A stretch of 64,000 nucleotides of DNA, taken from contig CM067079.1 of assembly GCA_033980235.1 (NCBI GenBank), positions 28,307,679 to 28,371,678 of the forward strand, read 5' to 3'. A program made the translations under genes and the position numbers. The notes under the pieces are model-generated. The model saw only the letters and a program-made list of their open reading frames with translations, was not told where the DNA came from and ran no database searches. Origin of the DNA: Diadema setosum (lineage: Eukaryota > Echinodermata > Echinoidea > Diadematoida > Diadematidae). Below, piece after piece: positions 33,171 through 44,325 of this stretch (positions are counted from its first letter, which is position 1; every line of letters starts with the position of its first letter).

Positions 33171-34340
33171 ACTAGAAATGTCACTAAGGCGACTGGTATG
33201 CCTCCGCCATAATGCATGATTCTCCTAATAAGTCTATAGTACATGTGGACAATGTGTGATTACATTTTCACAAAACTGGCAAAATATCAAAATGACTAGT
33301 TTGTCACAAATGTGTTGAATGTTCACCTTCCTTGACCTAGGTTTAATTGAATGAATAGGAGAGCATGTATTTGGGGATTTAAGGACTTTAACTTGACTTT
33401 GACCCATTCATAAGTTTATGCATTGAGTAATTTTCAAGGTATGGAGAAAAATCTTATTTTCTAAAGTGCAATTTCTGTATTGAAAAGTACATTTTTACCA
33501 TTTTCATCTGGCCTTTGACCCTAAAATTCATAGGATAATCAATGTCAGGCAGAACATGCATAAATGTGTAGTAAGTTTCAAGGTAACTTGAGCCACTTCA
33601 AAGATATGGAGGAAAAAGTTAGTTCAGCACTTTTCCTTGATCTTTGACCTTTTGATCTTTGAGGCAAACAAAAAAGAAGAAAAAAAAAAGAAAGTTTCCA
33701 GAGAATCTCTATTAGGTTATACATGCATACACCAAGTGTAAAAAAAAATAATAATCCCGCTGGCACTGCATAAATATGAGGGAAATAGTAAAATTTTGAA
33801 GTGTTGCCCTTGACCTTTGTTCCCTGGCCTTTGACCCCATGAACCCTAAATTCTCTAGATAATCACTGCCAGTCAGTACATGTATATATACTATGTTCCA
33901 TGAAGATACCTTGAACAATTTCAAAGGTATGGAGAAAAAAGTGAAGCTTTAATATTTTCACTCGACCTTTTGACCTTTGACCTCATGACCCCAAACTTTC
34001 ACCAGAGAATCTTAATTGGGTAATACATGTATACACTAAGTTTCAAGAAAATATCTTCAGGCATTGCATAGATATGGTGGAAATAGTGAAATTTTACGTA
34101 TTTGACCTTGACCTTTTGACCTTTGACCTTGAGCATGTGCACCCAAAAGTTGATAGGCACAACTTCACCCCCTAATGCACATACATGCCAAGTTTCATTA
34201 CGATACCTCAAAAGGTTTTTTAGTTACGCTGTCCACAAAATTCATTACGGACGGACGGAAGGACGAAAGGACGGACGGACGGATGGACGGACAACCCGGA
34301 AACATAATGCCTCCGGCACCACTTCGTGGCGGAGGCATAA
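33171..34340 (+). mobile_element. Hairpin-ended element, CCTCCGCC family, copy C
   Basis: Same layout as copies A and B but older: the 5' hairpin is GTCAC-TAAG-GCGAC, with one stem base mutated, and the body differs by scattered substitutions. It has a single ~145-bp unit (start near 33984), which makes it 140 bp shorter than copy B. It keeps the GGAC array (34249-34285) and the 3' terminal hairpin CCTCCGGCACCAC-TTC-GTGGCGGAGG unchanged. Flanks are A-rich (ACAAA before, AAAATATG after) with no duplication longer than a base or two. Confidence 0.84.
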
Positions 34341-34506
34341 AAATATGAACATGATCCAATGAAATCTATTCTCTATAAAGCAACAGTATGTATTTTATTT
34401 CACAACATGTCCCTACATATTCATACTAATTTCGTACAAAATAGGAAAGAGCACTTTTAGAATTTGGGCAGAAGAATCGAACTGACAAGATTGATATAAT
34501 CTATCT

Positions 34507-34581
34507 GTGTACATCTCTCTTTCTATCTATATATCTATCTATCAACATTGTATCTACCTACCTACCAACCTACCTATCTAT

Positions 34582-34640
<59 letters not shown>

Positions 34641-34700
34641 CCTACGTACCTACCTACCAACCTATCTATCTATCTATCTACCTATCTATCTATTTACATC
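34507..34700. repeat. (TATC)n / (TACC)n microsatellite
   Basis: About 190 bp of TATC tetranucleotides with TACC variants. It reads as Tyr-Leu-Ser-Ile repeats in several frames, which is an artefact of the repeat. Confidence 0.95.
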
Positions 34701-34990
34701 TATCAAAATGTACAGTATATATCTTCTATTGAGAGCAGATTTCCTTTCCGATTTCTCACCACAGAGATAAATGGCGTGTGTATGACATGCAAACCTGAAC
34801 AGTACATGGCACTTCCCTCTCTTCTCTTTCACATTTTAGAGTTGGCTGTAAATCTAGTGTCTGAGGATTTCAGGTATATACATTCATTTACTGTATATCC
34901 AAATTGTTATCATCCTTTGGTTCTTGTAGTGGGGGAGGGGGTGGGAAGAAAACAGCCTTTTGAATGCTGCGGGCTTGGACAAAGTCAGTA

Positions 34991-35402
34991 CAGTTGAACC
35001 TCTATTATCCGGCCTCCCTTTATCTGGATCTCTCTATTATCCGGACGCAATCTCGCCATGATTTTTTTTATTTTTTTTAAATAATTACGGGAGGAAAGGG
35101 GGATTCCCAACGGATACATTTCTTGATAATTATTTAGGTAAATCATCCCAAGAATTTATAAAAGAAAATTATTTCATTCTTGCAAACACAAACCTCTATT
35201 TTGGGGTCTGTTACTGAGTGTAACAATGAAAAGGTTGCAGTATACACATTACTACATGTGGTACTACAATGGGCTACATCAGTACATGTGTATGTATATG
35301 TAGACTCTACATGTATAAAGCACTGAGTCTCCCGTATCCGGCCAAATCCCTTATCCGGACGAGCCCCGGTCCCGACTTGTCCGGATACGAGAGGTTCAAC
35401 TG
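34991..35402. mobile_element. 412-bp Tigger-like MITE
   Basis: CAGTTGAACCTCT at the left and AGAGGTTCAACTG at the right are inverses bracketed by TA at 34989-34990 and 35403-35404. Repeated ATCCGG words lie near both ends in opposite orientations (TTATCCGGCC, TTATCCGGAC and their inverses), like the subterminal motifs of the element at 45033. It encodes nothing. The TA duplication and CAGT start fit the pogo/Tigger branch of Tc1/mariner. Confidence 0.85.
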
Positions 35403-35404
35403 TA

Positions 35405-36220
35405 CAAGAAAATGATTCAAAGAAAAAGAAGAGAGAAACAAAATCACACCTTGATTTTATGTAGAAATTCTTGGAAAGAGTGACCTTGTAGATCAAAATA
35501 AAAGCAATCTTTTCTGTAAAAATAAAATACAAACTAAACATACAGTGAGTGTTAATAAAACAAACGAATGAAGTGAAAAATAGCAAAAAGCCATGCTGCA
35601 ATCACCTCGGTGGACTCTTTGTCGCTGATTGTTCAGGCTGCCTCAAAAGAATAGAAAGGGAGAAAAAAAGGAAAGCAGTTGGCATCTTTAGTAAGGATTT
35701 CCCCTCCGTCTTCCCTGTCAATAGACACATCTGGTCTGTTAGGTTGCTCATTTGCCGCCTTTCTTGTGGCTAACAGACAACACTTGTGCAAGCAAATCCG
35801 ATTCTCCGGAGGTGTTAATCGGCGGGGCAAAAGATGCAGCGGGAGACGGAGAGGGGAGCGGGCGGGCGGGGCGGCCCCAGAACACGGACTGGAAGTAGAA
35901 TAGGGACAATGGCGCACGTGATGAGAATAGTAAAAAGGGTGCGAAAGGAGAGGAAGAGACAGATAGCCAGATAGATAAACAAATTCATAAATAGACCGAT
36001 AGAAAGAGATAGAGATAGAGAGAGTGGTGGGGGGGGGGTGGGGTGGGGGAGAGTGAGGGATAGGTCATTGGATAAAAATGACAGCAGGGAGAAGAAGTGG
36101 TAATGTGATCAGAGATGTGGTAGCTTCAGTGTGGAGAAGGGTAAGTGTGAGAAGACTGCATGGGGTGCAGGTAGGCAGGTACATGTGTTTGTGTGTATGT
36201 ATATGTGTGAGTGGGCGGGG
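35405..36220. other. Single-copy DNA with a conserved-looking, GC-box-bearing block
   Basis: 35600-35905 is repeat-free and more GC-rich than its surroundings. It contains GAGCGGGCGGGCGGGGCGGC near 35856-35875, overlapping GC boxes that could bind Sp/KLF factors, and GTTAATCGG near 35814. It could be a promoter or enhancer; no transcript can be assigned. 35930-36060 is purine-rich, ending in a G-rich run near 36029. Confidence 0.45.
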
Positions 36221-36455
36221 TTCATGATGATGATGATGATGATGACAATAATGATGATGATGATGATGATGATGTGATGATGATGAAGATGACACTGCTA
36301 ATGATGGTGATGGATGATGGTGATGATGATGGTGATGATGATGGTGGTGATGGTGATGATGATGGTTACAATGATGATGCTGCTGATGATGACGATGATG
36401 ATGATGGTGATGATGATGATGATGGTGATGATGATAAAGATGATGATGATGATGT
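36221..36455. repeat. (GAT)n trinucleotide tract
   Basis: Interrupted GAT/GGT triplets over about 235 bp. Reads as poly-Asp or, on the other strand, poly-His; not a gene. Opposite in orientation to the tract at 37105-37400. Confidence 0.95.
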
Positions 36456-37104
36456 GGGAGAGGGATGAGGAATAAAAGCCTTAAGGGCGTTTTTAAGATG
36501 TGCATTGCCCCTAGGATGAGAACAGAGAGGGAACATTTCGGAAGTGTCAGCGATGTTTTACCATCTCCTACAAAGCTACGCCATGATGACAGAGACTGAG
36601 ATCATAGTGGTTGCTAGGACAACCATGGTTGTCACAGACAATTAACAAAGAGTAGACTAGTTTTATGTAATCCTTCTGCTTTCTGGAGGTGCTTTATCAC
36701 ATGTCTTTTTGGAGATTAGCATATTATGTCACGTTGGGAAAAACTGTTGGGCGAAATGAACAATATCTTACCCGTGTTATTCGCCACCACAAGCATCATC
36801 CTTCCAATTCGGTATTTTATAATTTATGATATTGTCACGTGATGTATCATTATAGCATTGTGTAACTGATGACATTAAAAGAATAACACTTGATTTCCAT
36901 TATCATATGCATCTCACCTAAACATTCAGTGTAATAATTGCACTGTCATCATTATCATCATCATCAAAGTCTCCTCGAACATCATCTTCCTATTTAAAGA
37001 CAAGCTCCATTAAGATTACTACAGTATTTATTACTACATGCAAAGAAAAAAAAAATCACCATCTTCTTGCCCACAATTATTTCAGTTAAGAGTTTTTTCT
37101 TTTC
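36456..37104. other. Single-copy DNA between inverted triplet tracts
   Basis: No gene seen. 36520-36830 is repeat-free and could be regulatory. Confidence 0.45.
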
Positions 37105-37400
37105 TAGTCCATCACCATCACTACTATCATCCATCAACATCATTAACATTCATTGACATCTTCATCACCACCATCATCATCACCACCACCACCACCATCA
37201 TTACCAGCATCACCATCATCACCATCATCATCATCATCATCACCACCACCATCATCACCATCATCACCATCATCATCATCATCACCACCACCACCACCAC
37301 CATCATCATCACCATCATCACCATCGTCATCATCATCACCATCATCCATCACCATTATTAACATCGACATCTTCATCATCATCATCAACAGCAGCATCAT
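37105..37400. repeat. (CAT/CAC)n trinucleotide tract
   Basis: CATCACCATCATC-type triplets over about 295 bp, the reverse complement in kind of the GAT tract 650 bp upstream. Open frames across it (poly-Ser/Pro, poly-Thr/Ile, poly-Met/Val) come from composition. Confidence 0.95.
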
Positions 37401-38452
37401 CATCCTGTTCTTTTTCACTGGTAGAAACAGCAGCAGGTATAACATCATTTGGTCCGGATGAAAAAAAAAAAAAAAACATTAAAAAGAAAAAGGATTCTCG
37501 CATAGGAGATTTTGACACCGTCTCATCAACAAGGTGCGGCTGGAACGTGTTTTCACGATGAAAAGAGAATGAACGTTCGCCTCAAGCACCAGACGTGTCC
37601 ACAATAGAACAATTTAGGGTGTCATGGCCATTACAAGACGCTGCTGTTCAGGAAGGGACCACTGCGTGATTTCTGAATAACTTAATTGTGCAGCGGGAGC
37701 AAAGGGATACGTTAAAAGGGTATTGAGGGGAAAAAGTGATAAACACATGGATAAAAGGAAGAGAGAGAAAGGGACAGAAGAGAAGGAAATAACATCAAGT
37801 GTCTGGCAAATGGCATGTCATACAGTCACCTTTATTTTCATACCCTCATGCCACTTGCTGAAAAGCAAGCTTTTGTTCCCCTTGAAAGGCTGAATTTTCC
37901 CCCGAGTAGAATGGGCCCTTTGTGATCCCTGATTAAATGGTGTCAGGTCCTTGCCAGATCGTGTCAGCTCTCGCCAACAACAACAACAAATTAAAAGAAA
38001 ATAACCAAGAGAAAGAGAAAAAAAAAAGGAAGAAAGAAAGAAAAAATGTTTGCATTATTCTGGCCTGGATGAAAGCATGCCTTATTACACTCTTTGTGTC
38101 AGCTTTCCAGCCGAGCACTTCTCTCCACAGAAATTACCTGTCACATCCATATATTCTCTCTCTATTTTTTTTTTTTTGTCAGACAGGAAATAAAAAAGGA
38201 AAGAAGGCTTTCCACTAAGTTCATTTAAAAACAAACAATACCTGACATATGCACAAGAAAGCACGGAGGAAAAGGTACGAAAAATCAGCTGCCAATGACC
38301 AGTCGACAGTACTTCATATGCTCTTCTTGTTCTGCTGATTTTGGCAGGGAATTTTCAGGATTTGATATGAAAATGTTTGATGGCATTTGCACATCACAAT
38401 GTCAATGGACTTATAGTACTGCTTTTGTTTGTGATATTCAACACAATTCTGA
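37401..38452. other. Single-copy DNA, conserved-looking block at about 37500-37930
   Basis: 37500-37700 is GC-balanced and repeat-free (for example AACGTTCGCCTCAAGCACCA near 37573). 37740-38220 has purine-rich and poly-T patches. No gene seen. Confidence 0.45.
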
Positions 38453-38486
38453 CACACACACACACACACACATACACACACACACA
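38453..38486. repeat. (CA)n microsatellite
   Basis: CA run with one TA interruption. A second CA run is at 38871-38900. Confidence 0.92.
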
Positions 38487-40596
38487 TTCTCCCTCTTAAT
38501 GTACTGTCCAATAATTCAGGTGGAGGTCAACGCTGGCACAAAGTTTAGGTGCACACCTCCAACCATTCAGCACATTCTGGTAAACATTGATCACCTGAAT
38601 TTTCCCCCAAATCCAAGCAGAGTAACATGAACACAGGCATTCCTTGCATGGTAGCAGCACATGAAACTTTTCATGTACATTGCACATTTCTCTCTTGTGT
38701 AAGATGCTCTGTTAAGATGTTGCATCAGCAGCCATGTAACCACCTGAAGATGAGCTATTTTTGCTGTAGTATGCATTTCTCATAGACACCTGCCAGGTAC
38801 TATATTCAGCACTAGTCTTCAGCAGGCTAAAGTCTCAGACTCTCCACATCCCTTACAAGGAAACAAAGAACACACACACACATACACACACACACACACA
38901 AATGCTCAGAGAAGTAAAACAGAGCCACTCTTTAGGTGATCTTTACCTAATTGGCATATATGTGTGTGTGAGTTAAAAAATATAAGGTCTAAGTATGAAA
39001 TTATGTCTGAAATCTGAAATCTGATATGATGATGCTGATCAGAATTAGCTACTCAAGAAGAACTGAGAAGAAACTGAATGGTGAAAAAATTAAAACATTT
39101 GGACATTGGCATGAGCTAAATATAAAGGACAATAAAGGTAGAATGACACAAAAAAAAAGAGAAAAAAAAGAAGCAATGTTTGTGACATGATCTGGAAGAG
39201 GCTGAACAGCCTTGTAATCAAGATGAGTTGTAAACCTTTAGGCTAATGCCAGTAGAAGACTGACGGTACATTTTGCATCGGGCATAAAATGGACAGCAGC
39301 TCATGTGATTTCCTGCCAGCAGCGGAGAAGGTGCACATAGAGAGAGTTATGAGGAGCAGAGGGGTGTTGATACCACAAAAACAAAACTCGGTCCTCGGGG
39401 TTCAGTGCCCATCTTGATTCTAAAAAAAATAATCTGCGCTGATCTGATAATATACCAGTATAAAGACATCAGAAGTGAATTGATTACTGTGGAAGGTTGA
39501 CAAGAATACAGAAGCTTCTTTCGCTTGACCTGTGAGAGTGGAGGAGGTGCACATAAATGTTCATTTGAGGAGCACAGTGGAATTATCACCGAGACAGGTG
39601 AATAGGAATGTACCCCACCCCCCCCCCCACACACACACATATTATAAAACAAACTATAAACAAACACAAACATACCCTACTCTTTTTCAGGAGACTACAA
39701 ACTAACAGCATGACTAAAGCAATTTCACAAATATTTGATGTTATTCCATAATGTGTATACTTTGCACGTTGACATCAATAGCCACATTCCCAAGCCCAAT
39801 CTTCAAGGCAACACAAAAGGCAATTTGCATACTTTGGTCACTTTTATTCCCAACTCATATTTCAAAACTATTTTGAAGCACAAAAGCTATTTTTTTTTTT
39901 TCATCTGCAAATGTTAGCAAGGGGCTTTCAGGTATCATGAGCCCAATATCTCAAAATCATATCCCTTGCAAATGTTTTAAAGGCCTGACATGCACAAGGT
40001 AAAATATTAGAATACATTTTCAGAGTGTACTCTGATGGTAAACAACCAAATGTGGAGAAAAAACCAGCCATTAATACCTCTGGCACCACCTGATATGCAA
40101 TTTGAGAAATCTCCTTATCTCGGCACTCCATTTTGTCAAACATATTATAGCAATTTTCAGCAAAATCATTTTCTTTGACTAATGATATCACAGCTCATGC
40201 ACACTCACTCACACATGAAGAAAAGGTATGACGTTTATTTTCAATCAGAGCTCATAGAGGATTATTTTCCTTGCTTTTGGTCAACTAAAACAACAAAATG
40301 ACGAGGAGACAATACTTGAAGAGACAGTATGCGAGACCTCTGCTCGCATTCTGATGCCTGGCGTTATTGAATAGAGACAGGACGGCAGACAAAATACTGG
40401 CTGTAATTAGGGGGGTGCCAAAAGGCGTCAGGCTGGCACCTCGGACAACGCCACCTGCCACTTGCCCCACTGAGCATCTGACACCGGAGGTGAAGGAGCA
40501 GTCACCCCAGGTAGAACAATGAGCGCCGAGGGTCAGAGAGATTGCGAGGTGGTGCAGACCCCCGTGGATTGCATTTTCAAGGTGTGCGCCATCGTC
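38487..40596. other. Single-copy DNA, with a paralogue of 57945-58240 and a GC-balanced block at about 40330-40590
   Basis: About 38745-38825 (GATGAGCTATTTTTGCTGTA, CATAGACACCTGCC, ACTAGTCTTCA) resembles 57957-58240 and lacks the MITE found there. The block 40380-40570 is GC-rich, repeat-free and contains CACCTG and CACTTG E-box words. A CA run (38871-38900) and a C run near 39618 are the only simple repeats. No gene seen. Confidence 0.45.
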
Positions 40597-41120
40597 GGGG
40601 AGGATGATGAAGAGGAGGTGGATGTGGACTAGGAGGAGGAGGTGAATGGGGAGGTGGTAGTGGAGGAGGGATAGGATGAGGAAGAGGATGAGGAGGAAGA
40701 AGAGAATGAAGAGGAGCAGGAGGAGGGGGAGGAAGAGGAGAAGAGAGGAGTTGGAGTAGGAGGAGGAGGAAGAGGAGGAGGAGAAGGAAGAGGAAGAGGA
40801 GGAGGTAGAGGAGGAGAGAGGAAGAAGAGGAGGAGAAAAGGGAGATGGATGCAGAGGAGGTGGAGGCGTAAGAGGAGGGGACGAGGCGTAGGAGGTGGAT
40901 GAGGAAGGAGAGGAGGAATTGGAGGAGAAAAAGAAAAAGAGGAGGAGGAGGAAGAAGAAGGGGATCAAGAGGAGGGTGGGTGGGGAGAAGACGAAGTAGA
41001 AAAACAGGATGAGGAAGAAGAGAAAGAGGAGAAGGAGAAGGAGGTGAATGGGGAGAAGGAGGAGGAAGAGGAAGAGGAAAAGAAGGAGGGAGTGGGGGAA
41101 GAGGAAGGAGGACAAGGAGA
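40597..41120. repeat. ~520-bp homopurine (GGA/GAA) tract
   Basis: The plus strand is almost entirely G and A, mostly GAGGAGGAAGAGG-type triplets, with few pyrimidine interruptions. The minus strand therefore reads as Pro/Leu/Ser-rich open frames of 200 and 279 codons, which are artefacts. Long polypurine tracts with mirror symmetry can form triplex DNA. Confidence 0.95.
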
Positions 41121-41557
41121 CCATCTACCTCGATGAAGATGTATTCATGACAGCACATAATATCATTTATGTCCTTATACAAACAAGATTATGCCGTATC
41201 TCCTCTGTGTGGAATTAGGAATATATAGGAGTGGGATATTGTTTGCGAAAAATAAGGTTAATGGACTTGGAAGGAACAGAAGACAGACAATCATGGACTG
41301 GGGAATTCACGCCGTGTGTCTGTGATGCGATTGTGTGGATGCACAATCCTAAGGTATTCCTTTTGTCTGGAATTTGGAGCACTGGGGATAAGATTTTGAA
41401 TGAGAATAGGGTTAATACGACAAAGAAGAGAGGACACTCATACCACTAGCAGAGAATGGGGTTATTGCACCGAACAACTCTGTCTCTACCTGAAAACTTC
41501 TCTAATTTCTGGTCCAATTCATCAAGTCTACCTCTCTTGGTGCTAAGCGCCATAGTA
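41121..41557. other. Single-copy DNA, no gene seen
   Basis: Open frames of 60-72 codons on the plus strand have no recognisable features. Confidence 0.45.
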
Positions 41558-41756
41558 CAGGTCTGCCAACATTCCCACATCCAAATCGGGGAGATTCCAC
41601 ACAGTAATCAGGGAGATATCTGTGTGTTACATGCATTTCAATGAGCGAACATAATTCCCAAAACAGGGAGATTTTAATATTCTCTTATTCAGACATGAAC
41701 AGATTTTGACATTTTCAGGGAGACTCGTGCAGAATCAGGGAGACTTGGCAGCTCTG
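41558..41756. mobile_element. 199-bp hAT-like MITE
   Basis: Left end CAGGTCTGCCAACATTC and right end ...GACTTGGCAGCTCTG are imperfect inverses of the form CAGNNCTGCCAA. Internally GGGAGA appears five times (for example CGGGGAGATTCC, CAGGGAGATATC, CAGGGAGACTTGG). No clear target duplication survives. Confidence 0.65.
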
Positions 41757-41985
41757 CTGGTATTCTGTTACACTGACTCACTCCTGGAAAAAAAGTATTT
41801 TCTGCTTCATCAATGTTGCAAACATTACTATCTTTTATGCATATGATGTCAAACCTTCAGTACTAAGCTCCCTAGTATTTTGTTATACTGACTCACTCCT
41901 CAAAAAAAGAAGAAGTATATTTTGCTTCATCAAATGTTGCAGATATTACTGTCTTTTACACACATGTCAAACCTTCATCCTGATT
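41757..41985. repeat. Two-copy ~113-bp tandem duplication
   Basis: TATTCTGTTACACTGACTCA with TTTTCTGCTTCATCAA and ATGTCAAACCTTCA occurs at 41760-41862 and again at 41876-41980 with about 10 percent changes. Confidence 0.82.
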
Positions 41986-43321
41986 TGATAAAAGGACCTG
42001 TCTCATAACTTGAGGTTTTTCATCTATAACTGTAGCTTCCATTAAAAAAAAAAAAAAAAATGTGACTTGAATACACAAAGTACTCATACAGCGATTCCTG
42101 CACTAACTATCACAAAGGGAATACAGAATCAAAAATCCCCACAGAAAAACCCTGGTAACCTTCAAACTGAGTGAGTAAAGAGTGGAATGAATTGCTCACA
42201 AATGTGTCAGCTTTCACTAAAGCAGGAAATTCTATCTTCTGTCAGCTTGCACAAAACAGAGTAAAATAGCATCACCCACACACACAACCACACGACAAAA
42301 AGCTGTCCCTTAAGTGTTAAACCTTGAATGAATGTCGAAAATGTCCATGATAATCACAAACAAACAACAGCATCGGCAACGTAGGAAGAATGACGAAGCC
42401 AAACCATAGAAAAGAAAAGGAGATTTAAAAGGGAGAGAAAGGGAAGCAAAAGAGAGGAAAAAACACAAGACTAAGAAATTAAAGGAGAGAGTGCAACTTC
42501 TCACGTTGGGCGCTGGAATCGGAAAAGAGGCGACAGTGCAGAAGTGAGTGACATTCTGAGCAGCCTGTGTGTGAGGTGTTGCGGGGGGAAAAAAAAGCAT
42601 CTCAAAACAAAAACCTCCACAAAGCCAGCTGATTGTCGTACTTTGATTCATCGTCAGTCTAATTGAAACATCAGAGGCTACGGCTCTCGGATAGTCAGCC
42701 TTCAAACGATAATGCCCGCTTCATTGGCGGAAGGATTCGGTCTTAGTCCGCATAATGCTGATTCGTGAGCTGGACTTCACGGCAAAACATCTTTTTTTCA
42801 AATGCTCCCTTAAAAAGCAAAGAAAATTTGAGAAGAGAAGGAAGGAGAGAGAGAGAGAGAGGGAGGACTTAATCAAGAATTCTTTTCATATTTTATTCAT
42901 ATTTTGCTCTGATAGAAATAGAAAGTATATCAAGTATTAAATTGTCAGCGGAGATTACCTGGAATAAGCTGGGGGTTTTATGTGGCTCTGCATTCGAAGT
43001 ATTCCTTTTTTTTTATAGAATGCATTGACACAAAGCTCTTTATCTTTCAATTCTTTGGTTATAATGCCTTTCCCTGATTGCATTGACGGCATGTGGGAAA
43101 GTTAACACTAATACTGAAATGAAATGTCGGTGGTTTCTCATCTTTAAATCAGTCCAAGAAATAGCAGGAGAGTACTATGAGACCAAACAACTCATCTATC
43201 CATACAAATTCAGTCTCAGTCTCAGTTAAGATTGAAAACCTTCACACAACTGCTAAAAAAAAAACTTTTCCCTGAGATATGCGCCATGTAGAAGTCATTT
43301 TCAAATTTAATTTGGTTGAAT
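41986..43321. other. Single-copy DNA, no gene seen
   Basis: Poly-A at 42043-42060. 42480-42750 is GC-balanced and repeat-free, a weak conserved-element candidate. A short GA repeat lies at 42845-42862. Confidence 0.45.
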
Positions 43322-43370
43322 TACATTTATTTATTTATTTATTTATTTATTTATTCATTTATTTATATAT

Positions 43371-43409
<39 letters not shown>

Positions 43410-43477
43410 TCTATTTATTTATTCATTTATTTATATATTCAGTTATTCATACATGTATGTATGTATATGTATGTATG

Positions 43478-43509
<32 letters not shown>

Positions 43510-43512
43510 TGT
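43322..43512. repeat. (TTTA)n then (TATG)n compound microsatellite
   Basis: TTTA tetranucleotides with a few changes from 43322 to about 43440, followed by ATGT/TATG units to 43512. Confidence 0.96.
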
Positions 43513-43519
43513 ACGTATC

Positions 43520-43840
43520 TATCTATTCAATCAAATTGAAACAAGATGAAATTAGTTGAACATCAAGCAATTTATTAACCTTTTGTGTATTTGTTGAATT
43601 TCTTGTCTATCTAATTATCTATCTATTTATTCAATCAAAGCAAAGCAAAAAATGAAATGAGTTAAACATCAAGCAGTTCATTTAATCTCTTGTGTCTTGT
43701 TGAATTTCTTGTCTATCTATCTACGTATCTATCTATCTATTCTATCAAAGCAAAGCAAAGCAAAGCAAAGCAAAATGAATTAAACATCAAGAAATTCATC
43801 TAATCTCTTGTGAATTTGTTGAATTTCTTGTGTGCAAGAG
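43520..43840. repeat. Three-copy ~107-117-bp tandem repeat
   Basis: The phrase CATCAAG...TTAATC, CTTGTG, TTGTTGAATTTCTTGTCTAT recurs at 43561, 43668 and 43785. TCTA and AAAGC runs inside the unit vary in length between copies, which explains the unequal spacing. Confidence 0.85.
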
Positions 43841-44255
43841 ATCCAAAGAAAAAATAGGTTATCATAATTAGAACAAAAAAGATTGACTGTGTCAACATCA
43901 CTGCTTCGGTGCTGGTTTTCTCATAATATGCAATAACACTTCAACGTCCTCTGGTTAGTGGATAAATCATTTCTTTCCAAAAGTTACTGAAAATGAACAG
44001 ATTATCTTAGATTTTCCCACACTAGCCCTGTTTTGAAATTAACTATTGAAAGATAAAAGAGTTATTTTAACAAATATACCATTAGCCATTGGTTGCATAG
44101 ACATGGTGTTCATTGTTTTTTTCCCTTCATTTTCCTACTATCATAGCGCCCTCTTGAAGCGATTAAAGAATATGGCCAAAGAGAAGAATGCTTGCCGATT
44201 TACCTATTATAAATGGGTGCATATAAAATCATATATCAATTATCTACATACACAC
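43841..44255. other. AT-rich single-copy DNA, no gene seen
   Basis: A 101-codon plus-strand frame starting at 44046 has a hydrophobic N-terminal part but ends in the tetranucleotide repeat; I do not regard it as a gene. Confidence 0.45.
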
Positions 44256-44325
44256 CTACCTATCTATCTACATCTATCAATCCATCCATCCATCTATCTA
44301 TCAATCTATTCATCTATCTATATTA
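44256..44325. repeat. (TCTA)n / (ATCC)n microsatellite
   Basis: Short mixed tetranucleotide array of TCTA and CCAT units. Confidence 0.9.

Noticed and set aside
21495..34340. Helitron assignment for the hairpin-ended elements
   Set aside because: A 3' hairpin and little target duplication fit, but the TC start and CTRR end are absent and the core is inverted at both ends. Kept as one possibility only.
36065..36505. 146-codon His-rich minus-strand frame
   Set aside because: Reverse strand of the (GAT)n tract; composition artefact.
40285..41182. Minus-strand frames of 279 and 201 codons, rich in Leu, Pro and Ser
   Set aside because: They read the pyrimidine strand of a homopurine tract in two overlapping frames and have no domain structure.
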